From Nectonema munidae (Eukaryota > Nematomorpha > Nectonematoida > Nectonematidae): DNA of 64,000 nt. Positions 35,830-47,425 of the stretch are shown here, in pieces; the stretch's first letter is position 1, and every line of letters begins with the position of its first letter. Below the pieces are notes generated by a model, which saw only the letters and a list, made by a program, of their open reading frames with translations, was not told the DNA's origin and searched no databases. The stretch covers positions 1,281,501 to 1,345,500 of the forward strand of contig JAUIRK010000855.1 of the NCBI GenBank assembly GCA_030549495.1, read 5' to 3'. The position numbers and the translations under genes are program-made.

Positions 35830-36560
35830 ATGTGAGGTTTCTTCTTTTTGGGTCTTGAATAAAAAGATGAGGGTGTGGAATAGTATTGGACACAACAATC
35901 CGCACGTCATCTTTCACATTTAGTCGATTTAGATGTTTTGGTTTTATATTAACAAGGGCCATTTGGTTCTTTGCTAATAGAGAATAGATAGGCTTCCAAG
36001 AATGCTTTTACTAAATTCTTCCAAACTCTGTATTAAATGACATTTTTAGCGATTCTTTTCTCCCTAGGTCCATGAGATCATCTTAAGCAGGATTATTATC
36101 GCTGATGCATTCTATATCAGCAAGAAAGGGATTGCGAATCCAATTTCGAACTATAAAGTTTTCTAGACCGAATTAAAGAGTTCTGCTGAGTAACCAGATA
36201 TACACAAAATTCTGTCTGCAATAATTTAAGCATGTCTTAGTTACCCAAAACTTCCTCTAGCATTGCAAAGCTTCCTGTTTCCAACCTTCTGAAAAAAGCT
36301 TAAAGTCTTTCTGAAGCATCTTCTCCATGACCCTGAATAACCTAATTTACTTCGTTTATACAGCTAAATATTTCTGTCAAATAGGCTTAACTATAAATAA
36401 ACTCTTCATCATATAAAGTATCAAATTGTTCTGAAAGTAAGTTTCCCTTCTCTTTAAAAATAGTAAAACTTCCGACTGTAGTTCAAATAAAATCTAAGTT
36501 CAAGATTTACGAACTTCTGTGTAGTAAAGAAGAACTTCATATTCTGTAAGATTTCATGAC
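35830..36560 (-). pseudogene. decayed hAT transposase (ZBED5/SCAND3-like)
   Basis: Read on the minus strand with stops and frameshifts, the order matches the second half of a ZBED5/SCAND3-type hAT transposase. It begins LLYYTEV then FEL-SEVLLFLKEKGNLLSEQF, AYLTEIFSCINEVN, W-RNPF, then a C-terminal block VNIKPKHLNRLNVKDDVRIV. At least five stops or frame changes are present and no element ends were found, so this is an old copy. It is a different lineage from the transposase at 43950. Confidence 0.65.
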
Positions 36561-36995
36561 AATAAAAGTTATCAACCAAAATGAAATCTTATTAATAATT
36601 TTTCTATTTCTCTAAGGCAAAGTTATATAATTTGAATCGAGTAAAAATGCATACGCGTTTCTCTTTTTTGAATTCACGTGTTCAAAGAGGTTGGAACTGA
36701 TTTTCTCATTAAAAAACCAGAGATTCAGAAACTTTACATGAATTTCTTGGATCTCTGATTGATTTCCATGAACTTCTTTGCTTATGCAAAATTAAATCTT
36801 TGATAAAAAAATTTTGCTCCCTAAGGTTTGAATTTTTAAAAGAATATTCCGAGATAGTTTCTTTTTTGTCAAAGTTAATGAATTATTATTTAAGTTATTC
36901 AAAATAATATTTCAAGGCAGATCTGAAAATGGAATAGAAAAAAATTAAATCTTGCAAAACTCTCTATATTTATATATATATGTTTTTCACTGTAG

Positions 36996-37489
36996 ACAAG
37001 TCCTTGAAGTCATATTCTTCAACGAGAGACGTGCGATCAAGTTCTCTAAACGCTTCTTGTGACTCAGACCATGTCAAAAGCCCGGACTTAAAAAAGCAAA
37101 ATCCGTTGGCTGTGCCCAAGAAAAAGAATCCGCTGCGCAATCACATCGTTTCCACGTGCAGTCTAGAAAAGTTGCCTAAATCGCCTTCCTCCCCTCTTCC
37201 CAAATCCACCTCGAAAAACGCGTTCGAGGGAAAGAAGAAGTGCGCGTTGAAAGAAGACACGACCCAGCTTTCATCGACTCTCAACAAAAAGATGAACCCC
37301 AAATCAGCGAAAGGAGATACGCCACCCAAACACCACAAATCGGAGACTCATTTATCCTCTTTGATCTGTCATGAAAAGAAAAAGATCCCATCATCATCTG
37401 ATGCTGCTGACCATAAACTTTTTCCTGGTGTGAAGAATAGGGTGGACAAGCTTGAAGTACTGCCTACCCCAGACAGCCCCGTTTTAATA
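36996..37489 (+). CDS. MAP7: MAP7-like exon d (basic Ser/Pro/Lys linker)
   Basis: Codes 165 residues of low-complexity basic linker with many SP and TP pairs (for example SLEKLPKSPSSPLPKS). These are possible proline-directed phosphorylation sites, typical of the central MAP7 region. The 3' splice site is TTTTTCACTGTAG and the donor is ATA|GTGAGT at 37490. Entry phase 1, exit phase 0. GC content is clearly above the flanks. Confidence 0.8.
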
Positions 37490-37559
37490 GTGAGTTTTTT
37501 ATTAATACACTTACCTTTGTACGCCTTCTTCGTTACAAAGAGTCCGACAAAGTGAAATA

Positions 37560-37897
37560 TACAGGATGTCCACAAAGTCTTTAGACACATTTATAAATTC
37601 ATTAAAAAATTTTAAGAAGTGCTATCAAAATAATTCTTTTTACATATTGATCAGTTGTTATTAAAGTTTTTAATAATAGTATTACTTTTTTTTATTTCTG
37701 AGATAAATAAAATAATTGATTTCCAAACCTTTTTTAAAATGAGTACTGCACAAGAAAAAGAGCACAATGTGTTTCTTGGTTTATGGAAACAAAATCTGAC
37801 ATTCAAACACAAAGAAATTATACAACTAAGTATGCAAAACAAGCTCCAGCAATTCAGTCGATTCGCATATAACTTTTTTTAACTTTGAAACCCTGTG
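37560..37897. mobile_element. Tc1/mariner-type miniature element
   Basis: Left TACAGGATGTCCACAAAGTC and right ACTTTGAAACCCTGTG resemble mariner ends, with TA at 37558-37559 and 37898-37899. Inside, a plus-strand frame (MSTAQEKEHNVFLGLW and on) may be the start of a lost transposase. Superfamily by end similarity only. Confidence 0.45.
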
Positions 37898-38189
37898 TAA
37901 TTTTTTGATGAATAATATTGAAATAAACCAAAAAAAAACAAATTTACATTGATTAACCTATAAAACCTCGCACCCCTCGATAAAAGTTTAAATATATGTA
38001 CATTGAATAAGACTATTAGCTACTATATAGTTTTTAAGTGATTGATAGATAATTTTGATGAAATTTTGTATTTGTTCATTTTATCAATTAAATTTCAAAA
38101 ATTATCCAGAAAAGTTTATTTTTCAAATTTTTTTTTTTTTCAAATTCCAGAAATATATCGCATTAGAATGATATGATGGTAAAAAAAGT

Positions 38190-38505
38190 TTAAGATTACC
38201 AATGATTGGTAACAACAAACTTGCAGCTCAAATACTTGTTTGTGCAGCTATTTTGAACTATTTCTTGCATTTTTTAACTCCTCTCTCATTAGGTATATTT
38301 GTTCTTGGAATACTAATTTTTGAAGGTCTTCTTTCTAAAAAAAACTTTAAAAATGCTGATAATGCTTTAGAGCGATTCTGTGATTTAATTGCATTAAAGA
38401 AACAATTATATGAATTTTCATCATAATGCTGATTACGAAACCAACACCTAGTCCACATTTTGTAATAAAATGGCAAATTTAATCCAATCTTCCTAGTGTT
38501 AATTG
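38190..38505 (-). pseudogene. possible piggyBac C-terminal remnant
   Basis: The minus-strand frame ending with a Lys/Cys-rich GVKKCKK recalls the tail of a piggyBac transposase. A TTAACACTAG motif (inverse strand, about 38494-38503) like the one at 18353 is adjacent. No catalytic residues are present. Weak evidence. Confidence 0.25.
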
Positions 38506-38553
38506 AGAAAATAATTCTTTTTTTATCTTGATTTGGCTTTTAACTGGGTTAAG

Positions 38554-38738
38554 GAGGGTGATATGGAATGTGTGGAGAATGGTATGGAAGAAGTTTCAAG
38601 TGGCAATACGAATTCTCCTTCATCCCTCGAAACGCGCTTGAACATGACAAAGGAAGAAGCCATTGCTTCCCTCGCCGAAAGAAGGCGCGTTGCACGAGAA
38701 GAAGAAATCAAGAACAAACGATTGGAAGAAGAGGCCGA
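38554..38738 (+). CDS. MAP7: MAP7-like exon e (start of MAP7 domain)
   Basis: Begins with an acidic stretch (GDMECVENGMEEVSSG), then enters the conserved C-terminal MAP7 domain with TKEEAIASLAERRRVAREEE. The family has an EEA-LLAEKRRLARE motif here. The 3' splice site is GGTTAAG (38547-38553), and an alternative three bases on keeps the frame. The donor is CGA|GTAATA at 38739. Phase 0 in, phase 2 out; the last Glu codon is completed by the first G of exon f. Confidence 0.85.
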
Positions 38739-40676
38739 GTAATAATAACGACTATCCTTTCGTCTTTTTCCGCAATCATTCGTATCCTTTATTGAACGAA
38801 CATACTTTAACAGTATCGTTGTTGGTGTAGTTGTGCTTATTCTAGATCATCAATCTTTCTCAAACTTCTCCTACCGAACCAGCCCCCTTAGAACACTTTT
38901 TTCAGAATAAAAAAATGTCTAGAAGTTTCGTCTTTATCTTTGAAATATAAATTGGGTTGCTGTTATTTAAGCTAATTCTCATAGGATACTTTCATTACTT
39001 AAATTTTTAGCTACCCGTATATAAATTATTTTACAGAATAGATATGTATAATGTGTTAAAGTCGTTAATCATTGTGTAAAATCTCATATTTGTACAGTGT
39101 AATTCGCTTAGATTGAACAGTTCAGGGGGGAGGTAGTTTTTTTTGTCCTAACTATAAATTGTCATATTTTTAAGTTGAAAAAGTTTTTATAAAAAATTTG
39201 AAAGCTTTTTTGACTACTTCCCAAATTATTTAGTACTCTTTAAAAAAACTTAGAATACTAATAATTTTAATCTGGCTAGTAAAATTATTTTGTTGAAGAT
39301 TAGAAGATATCATTGTAAATTCATTTACATTCTACAGAATATACGTTGAATTCTAAATTTATCTACAAATAATTGTCACCACCATTATATATACCTTTTT
39401 ACTATAATTTTTTTTATAAATTGATAAAAATTATTTTTCGATGAACGTCTGCCCATTGGCGGTCACCAATGATTAGAACTTTTTTAGGTTGTTTACATCC
39501 ATTCTTGTGGATATCATGACATCTTCAGAATACTGAGTCCAGAATCTACCTGGACTTTTCACCTCACTAAATTCCGTAAATAGCGTCACAAGAATAACAA
39601 TTTAATAAATATGAATGCAACATAAAGGTAGACATGCTCCTAACACTAACGCTCGCATTAACCAAACTTGAATATATAGTGGTTAGCTTGATTCTAGCTA
39701 ATTTAGAATCAGGGCACCACAAAAGCACTACCTATCCGTAAGAACCTGTGAATTCTTCAGAGGAAACGAGGATAAAAGCGCGCACATGGAGTGTGGTTTC
39801 CTCCTATATAAAAAGATATATAACTCAAATTATTATTTATGTTCGATCAATTTGAAATCTAACACAAAAAGCCTGAAGCATGAGCGACTTTGTTTTATAC
39901 GAGGACTTTTATTGGCAATAAATATAGGCTTTGATCGAATTCAAACCAAAAATGATTCTCTATATCCGGAATAGAGTGGGATAGATTCTGATTATAATCA
40001 GAGAATAACCTAAATTCCTGGAATCGTGTAATCATAATTATTTTTTAAACCGAAAATCAGACCTAAAGAACAACAAAGCGTCTCTGGTAGACATCAGACG
40101 AACGAGCAGGGCTTCTCCAATTAACACTTTCAGACTAGAGACGGCAGGTATAGGAGGGATTTTTTCATTCCTACAGCCTGAAGTCAAGTGAACCTGCCCT
40201 TTAGTATTTGACAGCTGTGATGAACAACTATATTCATATTTCAGCGAATCATGCGTCAGCACATATGATGATGCAGTAAGATACTGGAAGCTAGAGCAAT
40301 CAATCTTTCCACAACTAGCTAATCTCGTCTGTAAACATCTACACATATGTTTTTAACTAATTAGAATTAAAACTATAATTAAAAAATTCAGAGAATCATT
40401 ATCATTATCTAGAATCGGTCCCAATTCTGATCAAGAATTTGGTTATAAATGGATTTTATTTTAAAAATTATTATTATTCAATATTTTAACGTATTAATTA
40501 TTAAATTATAAAAATTATTGAATTAAAATATCAGTATACTTATTACATTTTTTTATATAAATTTTTAAAGTCCCTCTAAAAAATAATAGGTAGTTGCGTC
40601 TCTGATATGTGCATATGTAGTATACATTTATATGTGTATATATTCGTCATTGACTCAAAAAATGACCTTCTTACAG
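38739..40676. other. intron, nothing recognised
   Basis: 39.4-40.35 kb is less AT-rich than usual and has open frames (40038-40346 -, 39786-39974 +), but no domain or element end was identified. Confidence 0.4.
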
Positions 40677-40824
40677 GATTGAGAAAATGAAATTGGAAGT
40701 TGAAGGCGAAAAGGAAATCATAAGATTGCTTGAAGAACAAGAGCTTGAGGAGAAGGAGCGAGCACGCAAAGCGATAGAGAGACACGAAGCATCAAAGCGC
40801 CGACTGGAATTCGAAAACAATGCA
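40677..40824 (+). CDS. MAP7: MAP7-like exon f (coiled coil)
   Basis: Codes IEKMKLEVEGEKEIIRLLEE and on to RRLEFENNA, a continuous charged coiled coil in the MAP7 domain, the kinesin-binding part in studied members. The 3' splice site is CTTCTTACAG and the donor GCA|GTACGT is strong. Phase 2 in, phase 0 out. Confidence 0.88.
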
Positions 40825-41412
40825 GTACGTCTTCATCTTTACTTCCTCATTTTTCACCCTCCTCTTTCTTCTTGTTACCCTTGCTCTTGATGGGTGTTTT
40901 AGTTACGACAAAAATGCTCTTCAACCTGTTCAACACTAAGAATTTAAGCTAGGTTACTATTTTATCCTTCTGGAGGAGATTGTGAGAATGAAAATGAAAA
41001 TTCAGAGTAAAGTTGGCCACATTCAACAAGAAATGGCCCTTTGACTGCGCGTGCTTTAAGACCCTCTATTTTTCGTCCAAAGGGATCAAATTGAAACGTA
41101 TTTCGCTCAATGAGAACGCATGATGTGCGTGGCTCATTCTAATCTCAAAAATCATCTGATTGGAATTTGGGTGAAATCATGAACTGTGATTTTTATCTTC
41201 GACTTATACTAGGAAAACAGGATTTTTCTTCGAGGTAGCTTTGGACATCGTCCTATACTCGAACTAGGATTTTACATGGGGATATGTCGTCGTGGTTGAT
41301 GTACATCTTGTTTGAAAGACACCTTTAATCTATTTTTACCAGATATATCGTTATAATAAAGAGGGATTGTGACTCATTTTTATTTATACCTTTCTTTCTT
41401 ATTAAGCTGCAG

Positions 41413-41511
41413 GAATCGCTTTTAAAAGCTAGGGAGGAAGAAAAACGAGAAATGTTGCGGAAAGAAACGGAAAGACAAATGGAGATTGAAGAAAGGAACG
41501 AACGAAGGAAG
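41413..41511 (+). CDS. MAP7: MAP7-like exon g (coiled coil)
   Basis: 33 residues, ESLLKAREEEKREMLRKETE to EERNERRK. The family has a matching EEQERLERKK block just before its RLEEIM-RTR motif. The acceptor is CTGCAG; the AAG six bases upstream would add Leu-Gln in frame. Donor AAG|GTAACT. Phase 0 on both sides. Confidence 0.88.
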
Positions 41512-41776
41512 GTAACTACTCATTTCTTCACATATGATTGAATTTTCAATCCTTTATAAAAAGAAGGATCATCTTTCCAACTTCTAACTTGGGATCAGAG
41601 ATTTTACGTTTCATTTAAATCTGACTGCACCAAACCACAGAATGATTAATTTGAAATTGTTTTAAACGAGTGCACCACAGAGTCTTGCGCGAGCAGGTAT
41701 ACTTGTTCAGCCTTTTTAAGTACCCTAATATTATCTTCCTGTTTTAATTATCATTGAATTACTCCGTCTATTTTCA

Positions 41777-41950
41777 TCATCCATTTTGCCTTTGAGGCCT
41801 GGTCATTGTTCCCAAAGAGTCGGGGTCAACCAGTTTCCTGCAACAACTACGCCATTTCATTCTTTCTTTAGCATCACTTCGCACAAGCTTTCTTTTTTCC
41901 ATATCGTCGTGAATCACTTCATTCCATTCTTTCTTTGGTCTTCTTTCCAT
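41777..41950 (-). pseudogene. LINE reverse-transcriptase 3' tail
   Basis: A minus-strand frame MERRPKKEWNEVIHDDMEKR continuing to RSDAKERMKWRSCCRKLV and DPDSLGTMTR. This is the typical end of ORF2 in RTE/CR1-like LINEs (RP-KRW---I--D, then D---WR). Just upstream, in another frame, is FGHVEGNVVKKI, the usual preceding block, so one frameshift separates them (41951-42010). It is a 5'-truncated dead copy in the MAP7 intron. Confidence 0.75.
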
Positions 41951-42106
41951 CAATCAATTCATATTTTATCTTCTTTACAACGTTCCCTTCGACATGACCA
42001 AAAAATTACTCTGTCTATTTTAACAGATAAGAATAACCTAACTAGTTTGGGCAGGAGGGTTGACTTTTAGAATTGGTAAATCAAAGGTATACGTGTAAGC
42101 TTAGTA

Positions 42107-42660
42107 GACAATAGTGGGTAAACTTTTAAACGCGTTTTAATATTTCCACCTTTGATAGGGAAGTAAAATCAGTAATATATAGTAAGTAATATTCATATAT
42201 TACTATCAGTAAGTAATAGTATATATTATAGTAAATTTATTCATTCCAAATTTAAATTATGTAAAAAAGTAAATTTTCTTCCTAACTCCATTATCCAAAA
42301 TTCCGTTTTTAAAGTAAATTTATTTAAAAAAAAACTTTTTAAAAAAACTATATAAAAAATTATTATGCACTTAAACAGTAAACTATGATGAAATCGAAGC
42401 CAAGACCTTGAGTTGTCTAAATCCAGTATCTAACCATCCTTACTCCCCTCCTTTTTTCAAATGAAGAAAAAAGTCAATTTATTGCACATATCTTGACGCG
42501 CAATCAATGATCGTGTTACGTCAATAACTATAAATTTGCAGTCCGTGAAATTTAAAAGTTAATGAGCATAATTAGCTTTATTTTCTAACTTCACCATTTC
42601 GAGGTACTAAGGGCGTTTAGAGGGTCTCATGCGTCTTGGGCTGTAGTTTGCCCACCTCTG
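42107..42660. mobile_element. hAT miniature element carrying a SINE
   Basis: Left CAATAGTGGGTAAACTTTTA and right TGTAGTTTGCCCACCTCTG are inverted. Flanking octamers gcttagta (42099-42106) and gcttagag (42661-42668) match at 6 of 8. Contains a truncated S1 SINE at 42380-42449. Confidence 0.6.
42380..42449 (-). mobile_element. truncated S1 SINE
   Basis: Only the B box to head part of the S1 family is present (minus strand), inside the hAT miniature element. Confidence 0.6.
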
Positions 42661-43359
42661 GCTTAGAGGATTTAGGCTCATTCCCTTTTAACCGCCATGA
42701 TTAATCCTAGCAAGCTGGGGTGATCCAGACCACCAAAGATGATAGCTAAACAAGGTGATTCAAGTAATCCTTGTTTTTTGCCTGTTTTTCCATCACCAAG
42801 TTTAAGTCCTAAACTTTTCATATTCACACGAGTATAAACTGTTTTGAATTGTAAAATAACTCGTCCAAATTTAATCTAGAACATTCTATTCGTTTGAAAG
42901 ATTTTTGCATTATGACTACTGGCTCAGTCATTGAAAGAAATTTTTAGGGAGAGTGACACTTTTTACACCTTTTCTTGTGCATAATATTTTATTGATGGAT
43001 GTAGTGGATTAAGAAGAGATTATTTGGAAAAATAAATTTTATGCATGTTTAAATTAATTTAAATGAACTACGCCTTACTTTTATTATTAAGAAAAAATAG
43101 AAAATAATATTAATTGCAAAATTATATGCTGCTAGCTTTTGTGATTATCCTTAAAGATTTTTCTCTTGCACGACTCACACGATTTCCATCATCAAAGGAC
43201 TGAATTCTATAATACGGAGGTTTCCAAAGTTGGTTTCGTTGAACACATGGGTTCTTCAAGTGTGTGATTTCAGTTTCGTGAAAAAGTTTAGAGTATAAAA
43301 TGTTGAATAAACTTCTAAAAATAGTGGTCAACTAATGTAGATTGCTCTACTTTATACAC

Positions 43360-43530
43360 TCAAGCATCGCTTTTGTTTTTCCTATTATTTTTCGTATAAC
43401 AGAATCTTTTTGCAAGAGCATCTCTTAGGATATCGCAATCTAGTAAATGGAACAAAAGATCCCAGGCTTCAAATGACGGCCTATATAACTTAAAAAAATG
43501 TCTTAATCTGCAATGGCATGTTTTTTTGAC
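43360..43530 (-). CDS. possible antisense exon or pseudogene, unidentified
   Basis: A good minus-strand 3' splice site (CTAACTTTCTTTTTAG) precedes an open stretch with plausible protein texture (RPSFEAWDLLFHLLDCDILR) and a stop at 43360. Further along the same strand, in another frame, 43122-43331 is also open and protein-like (ITHLKNPCVQRNQLWKPPYY). This could be two exons or one frameshifted gene. I do not recognise the family. Confidence 0.3.
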   Translation of the reverse strand, partial: VKKTCHCRLRHFFKLYRPSFEAWDLLFHLLDCDILRDALAKRFCYTKNNRKNKSDA

Positions 43531-43642
43531 TAAAAAGAAAGTTAGAGAAGCTTTTACAACCATTAAACTATTTTTTAATTCTAAAAAATTTTCTTATAAT
43601 ATATTTTATGTAAAATTTAATATATCTAGTTTTGATCTAAAG

Positions 43643-46181
43643 CAGGGGTCACCAAACTTTTTTCTTAGAGGGCCGGATAACTGAAAGAATGGCGGGTGCG
43701 GGCCGCATAATCATTCTGTACAATACTTGCAAGCCAGAAAGAAAGCTTTAGTAGAAAAAAGACTACAAACTTAGTTTAGCATTCCATGTTAATTATGGGT
43801 GAGTGGCGTGAGATGCAGAAAAAAAACAAAGACAACCAACATATTTATTTACTAAAAAGTTATCAAAGAAGGCAACGTTAGCAAAAAGGTAGCTACATCA
43901 GACATAGTGTGCACATGTTCGAATATCACAAACTAAGCAGCAAAAAAGGTTAGTGAGACTTGTGAAACTGATGTTTGGCTTTTAATATATCAACAATGTT
44001 TGGTTTGAAATTGCTGCATCCAATCAATAGAATTGCTTTCAAATGTTCAGTCAATCTCGTTCGATATGTTGACTTTACATACTTCATTTTTGAAAATGTT
44101 TGCTCACAGACATAAGTTGTTCCAAACACTGATGCCATACCAGCGGCAAATTTCTTCAATTTCGGAAACTCAGCATCAGGTAAGCAGCGGTAAAATTCAA
44201 CAAGTTTTCCTTCTCTGTGCTTCTCTTTCAGCAAATCATTTGCGTGCAAATCAATGAGCTCCAACTGTAGTTCAACTGACACATCGTCAAGGTTACAACC
44301 AAACGGATTCTGGAACAGAAGAATATGACTCTCAATTCTTTTAAGATCTGAGAATCTCTCCAAAAAATGCTTATTCAAATCACGAATAATCTTTTTCGGA
44401 AAATCGAGGTTGACATCTTCAGCGACTGTAGCATAAAACTCTTTGAAACAGTGAAAATGAGAGAAGTTTTCTCCTTCCAGTTGTGCTTCAAACAATGACA
44501 GCTTTCTCCGAAATCCTTTGATGATTCTGTAGAGATCACAGATAAGGTTATCTTTTCCCTGAAGTTTCAGGTTCAGTTCATTCATGTGGGATGTGATGTC
44601 GACCAAAAATGCCAACTTTGACAGCCAGGTAGGATCTGACAGCTGTGGATCAGCTCTATCTTTTTCGGTGAGAAAAACATCTATTTCGTTTCGAAGCTTA
44701 AAAAACGAAACAAGACTTTACCGCAGCTGAGCCACCTCACTGTTGTGTGATAAGGCAAGTCACAGAAATCAGAATCAATTTCTTCAAGAAAAACCTGGAA
44801 CTGACGGTGATTGAGTGCATGTCCCCGAATGAAGTTCACCGCAGAAAGGACTGGTTTCAGTACACAAGAAATATCTAAGGTTTTCCCACAGAGTGCTTGT
44901 TGATGTATGATGCAGTGTATGAACAGAGCGCCCGGAATTCGCAAATCTTCTAAATGAGTCCTGATCTGCTCCACTAGACCCTTTCTCACTCCAGCCATGT
45001 TTTTTCCTCCATCAACTGTAACACCTCGGAGCTGATTCCACTGAAGGTTATAGTCTTGCAAAGTTTTCTGCGCTTCCGTGAAAATGTCTTTTCCAGTTGT
45101 TGTTCCATGCATGCTACAAACGGATGCCAACTCTTCCGTTATCTGAAAGTCTAAAGTGACACCACGAATGAACACGAGAAGTTGTGACGTACTCGAGAGA
45201 TCAGTAGACTCGTCTATCGCAAGAGAATACCACAAGAAGTTCCTAGCTTTCTCGTGTATCTGTAGCACTATGTTCTCTCCAAGTTCTTCTGTTCTCCGCA
45301 CAACTGAACTTGCCGAAAGGCTGATACCTCCAAACAAATTGGCTTTCTCAGGACACAAGTCATTTGCTGCTTCCATCATGCACTCTTTGATGAAGTTGCC
45401 ATCAGTAAACGGTTTTCCTCGCTCTGCCATCTTATGCACTATTTTGTAACTTGTATGAGTGACGGATTCATTTTCAGTAAACTTTCTCCTGAAGAGATTT
45501 CTTTGAGTTTCTAAACTACGTTTCATGGACTCATATTTCTCAGAGCGTAACTTTCCAGAAAACATTGAATACTTTGATATATGTTTTGTTTCATAGTGAC
45601 GCCGAAGATTGTACTCTTTCAGAACGGCAATACTTTCGCTGCATACCATGCAAGTAGCTTTCTGGTCCTTCATTTCTACAAAGAAGTACTTTACTCCCCA
45701 TTCTTCATTGAAAGCACGACACTCGGCGTCTACTTTTCTTTTCTTAGTAGCCATAACGATAATATTCTAAACTTAATATTTAAATTTAAATTATACGGTA
45801 AAACTTTTTATATACGACCTATGTTTTCTGCAGATAATCTCGGTCGTAATTCACAGGTAGTAATAATAATCTTAATTTTTTAAACAGGTAAATAAATAAT
45901 CTTAATTTTTATACACAAAAACAACAAAAATATTTTAAAAATTATTTTTAATCAAGCACACGTGTTGAATATTATTTATCAAATTTATTATATAAAAAAA
46001 TACAAATTAAGGCGTTCTTAAAAGTTAATATAATTTTTTTACTCTAGTATTTACAAAAAAATATTTTTTAATAAATAAGACAAAGAAAAAGAGATTTCAA
46101 AACAAAAATTTCATCCGCGGGCCTGATGATCTGACGTCGCGGGCCGGATCCGGCCCGCGGGCCGTAGTTTGGTGACCCCTG
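43643..46181 (-). mobile_element. near-intact hAT transposon, 2.54 kb
   Basis: Inverted ends CAGGGGTCACCAAACT / AGTTTGGTGACCCCTG and a perfect 8-bp duplication atctaaag (43635-43642, 46182-46189). The GC-rich subterminal region at the right (46118-46170) contains several GGCCCGCGGGCC-type palindromes. The transposase (43950-45754) has a single frameshift. Perfect duplication and mostly open coding suggest a young insertion, antisense in a MAP7 intron. Confidence 0.93.
43950..45754 (-). pseudogene. hAT transposase (GTF2IRD2/ZBED-like), one frameshift
   Basis: About 600 residues over two frames (45754-44681, 44615-43950) plus the short link between. It starts MATKKRKVDAECRAFNEEWG. A BED-like zinc finger follows (CMVCSES and RRHYETKH), then the split RNase H-like catalytic core with SLAIDESTD (first Asp), a VDGGKNM region and CIIHQQALC. 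The C-terminal hAT dimerisation block is CEQTFSKMKYVKSTYRTRL. The frame breaks at about 44700, where a run of six T would need one more base to continue; the link then reads on without stops. No other lesion is obvious. The relatives I recognise are transposases annotated as GTF2I repeat domain protein 2-like or ZBED-like. Confidence 0.9.
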
Positions 46182-46502
46182 ATCTAAAGTGATAAATAAG
46201 AAAGTTCCATTTATGCTCAATAAAAAAGTTTTTTACATCCAAATTTGGCCAGCAGTGACAATTTTTGCCCATATGTGGCCTAAGAGTTATTATTCTAATT
46301 TTGATCATAGTTGAATTTAGATCTTTAGAGGAACAGATTGTTGATCACCAAAACTGTCCTTAAGATCAAGATTTTACTTGTTCTTCCTTCGGCGTTCGCA
46401 AAGTTTCGCCCAGTCTAACTCCAACAAGTTATTAAACGTCTTAGACTGCGCACACCTGAATCAGTGTTCTTTTTTGTTTAAAGCGTTGTCGTCACATTTT
46501 AG

Positions 46503-46640
46503 AAATTGGAGCTGATCATGAGTCGCACTCGTAAATCCACTTCTTCAACTTCAAACAGCATTCCAGACCCAAACTCCACTTCATTCACGCACTCCTGTAA
46601 CTCCGAAGACGTCTTTTCCGTGTCCAAGACGTTGACTAAG
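46503..46640 (+). CDS. MAP7: MAP7-like exon h (RTRK motif)
   Basis: Begins KLELIMSRTRKSTSSTSNS. Joined to exon g this gives ERRKKLELIMSRTRKS, the end of the MAP7 domain (family form KKRLEEIMKRTR), so exon order and strand are well supported. Acceptor CACATTTTAG. The donor is less certain: AAG|GCATGC at 46641 is a GC-type donor that keeps phase 0 with exon i; GT choices at 46611 and 46620 are weak but also phase 0. Confidence 0.85.
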
Positions 46641-46933
46641 GCATGCCTTTGTTTTATCACTTTTTTTAAATGAAAAAATCTAAAAATTCAGGATGTGTTG
46701 TTTATGACCCGCAGATATTGCTATCTCGTTATATTATTATCAGCGTAACCAGTCCCTCAAAGGAAAGCAATTTTGTTCAACACCTTTTCATCCAAAAATG
46801 GTCATGAGATTAGGCTTAGGTTTCAGTAGTCATCGTAGTTCTTCGTTTCTTCGGATACCGCTGTATCCCCTTACTTCTCAAAGGGTTGACATATATCAAA
46901 ATTCATTCAAATAAAACAGACAATTGGATTTAA

Positions 46934-47046
46934 CCCGTTATCGACCGGAATAATAATAATCAGACGATATATAACGTAAAGCAGAAGAGTTGTATTAAAA
47001 AGCAGACGGTTTTATTTTTGTAAAGTCGACTGCCGTCGATAATCGG
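46934..47046. mobile_element. piggyBac-type MITE, subfamily 1
   Basis: TTAA at 46930-46933 and 47047-47050. Ends CCCGTTATCGACC and GTCGATAATCGG. Palindromic GTCGACTGCCGTCGAT near the right. It lies between two MAP7 exons. Confidence 0.8.
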
Positions 47047-47301
47047 TTAATCTCAATTTTTCTGCTCGAGTATGAGATGCTGAATTTGAAATTAATATAT
47101 AGGTACATGTCAGGAATTTTTTCATACAATTCCTATATGACATATGACCAAATTTCTTTCTGTTGAACACCCCATAAACTAAAAAAAAGATTAATGTATA
47201 GCGTTCAATATAAAGATGCCGCATTTAAAATATGCTAAAAGTCATAGTTTTCCTCGTTTCATTATAACGTTAGACTTTTTTTTTTTATTCGTTTTATTAA
47301 G

Positions 47302-47425
47302 AATTCTCTACCTTCATCTCTGGTGCATTCTCCTTCTAAAGAAATCATTTTTTCCAAGTTGACGAAATCGACTCTCGTAAACTCCTTATTCCAACAAAAC
47401 TCGACACATGTCCAAGTCAAAAGAA
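47302..47425 (+). CDS. MAP7: MAP7-like exon i
   Basis: Codes NSLPSSLVHSPSKEIIFSKL, then TKSTLV and on to VQVKR, Ser-rich and basic. The 3' splice site TTCGTTTTATTAAG follows a long T tract and the donor AGAA|GTAAGT is strong. Phase 0 in, phase 1 out, fitting exon j. The exon and its downstream intron resemble exon h and its downstream intron, so it may be a duplicate. Confidence 0.7.

Noticed and set aside
44033-45449. Plus-strand frames over the hAT transposase
   Set aside because: Antisense shadows without recognisable domains.
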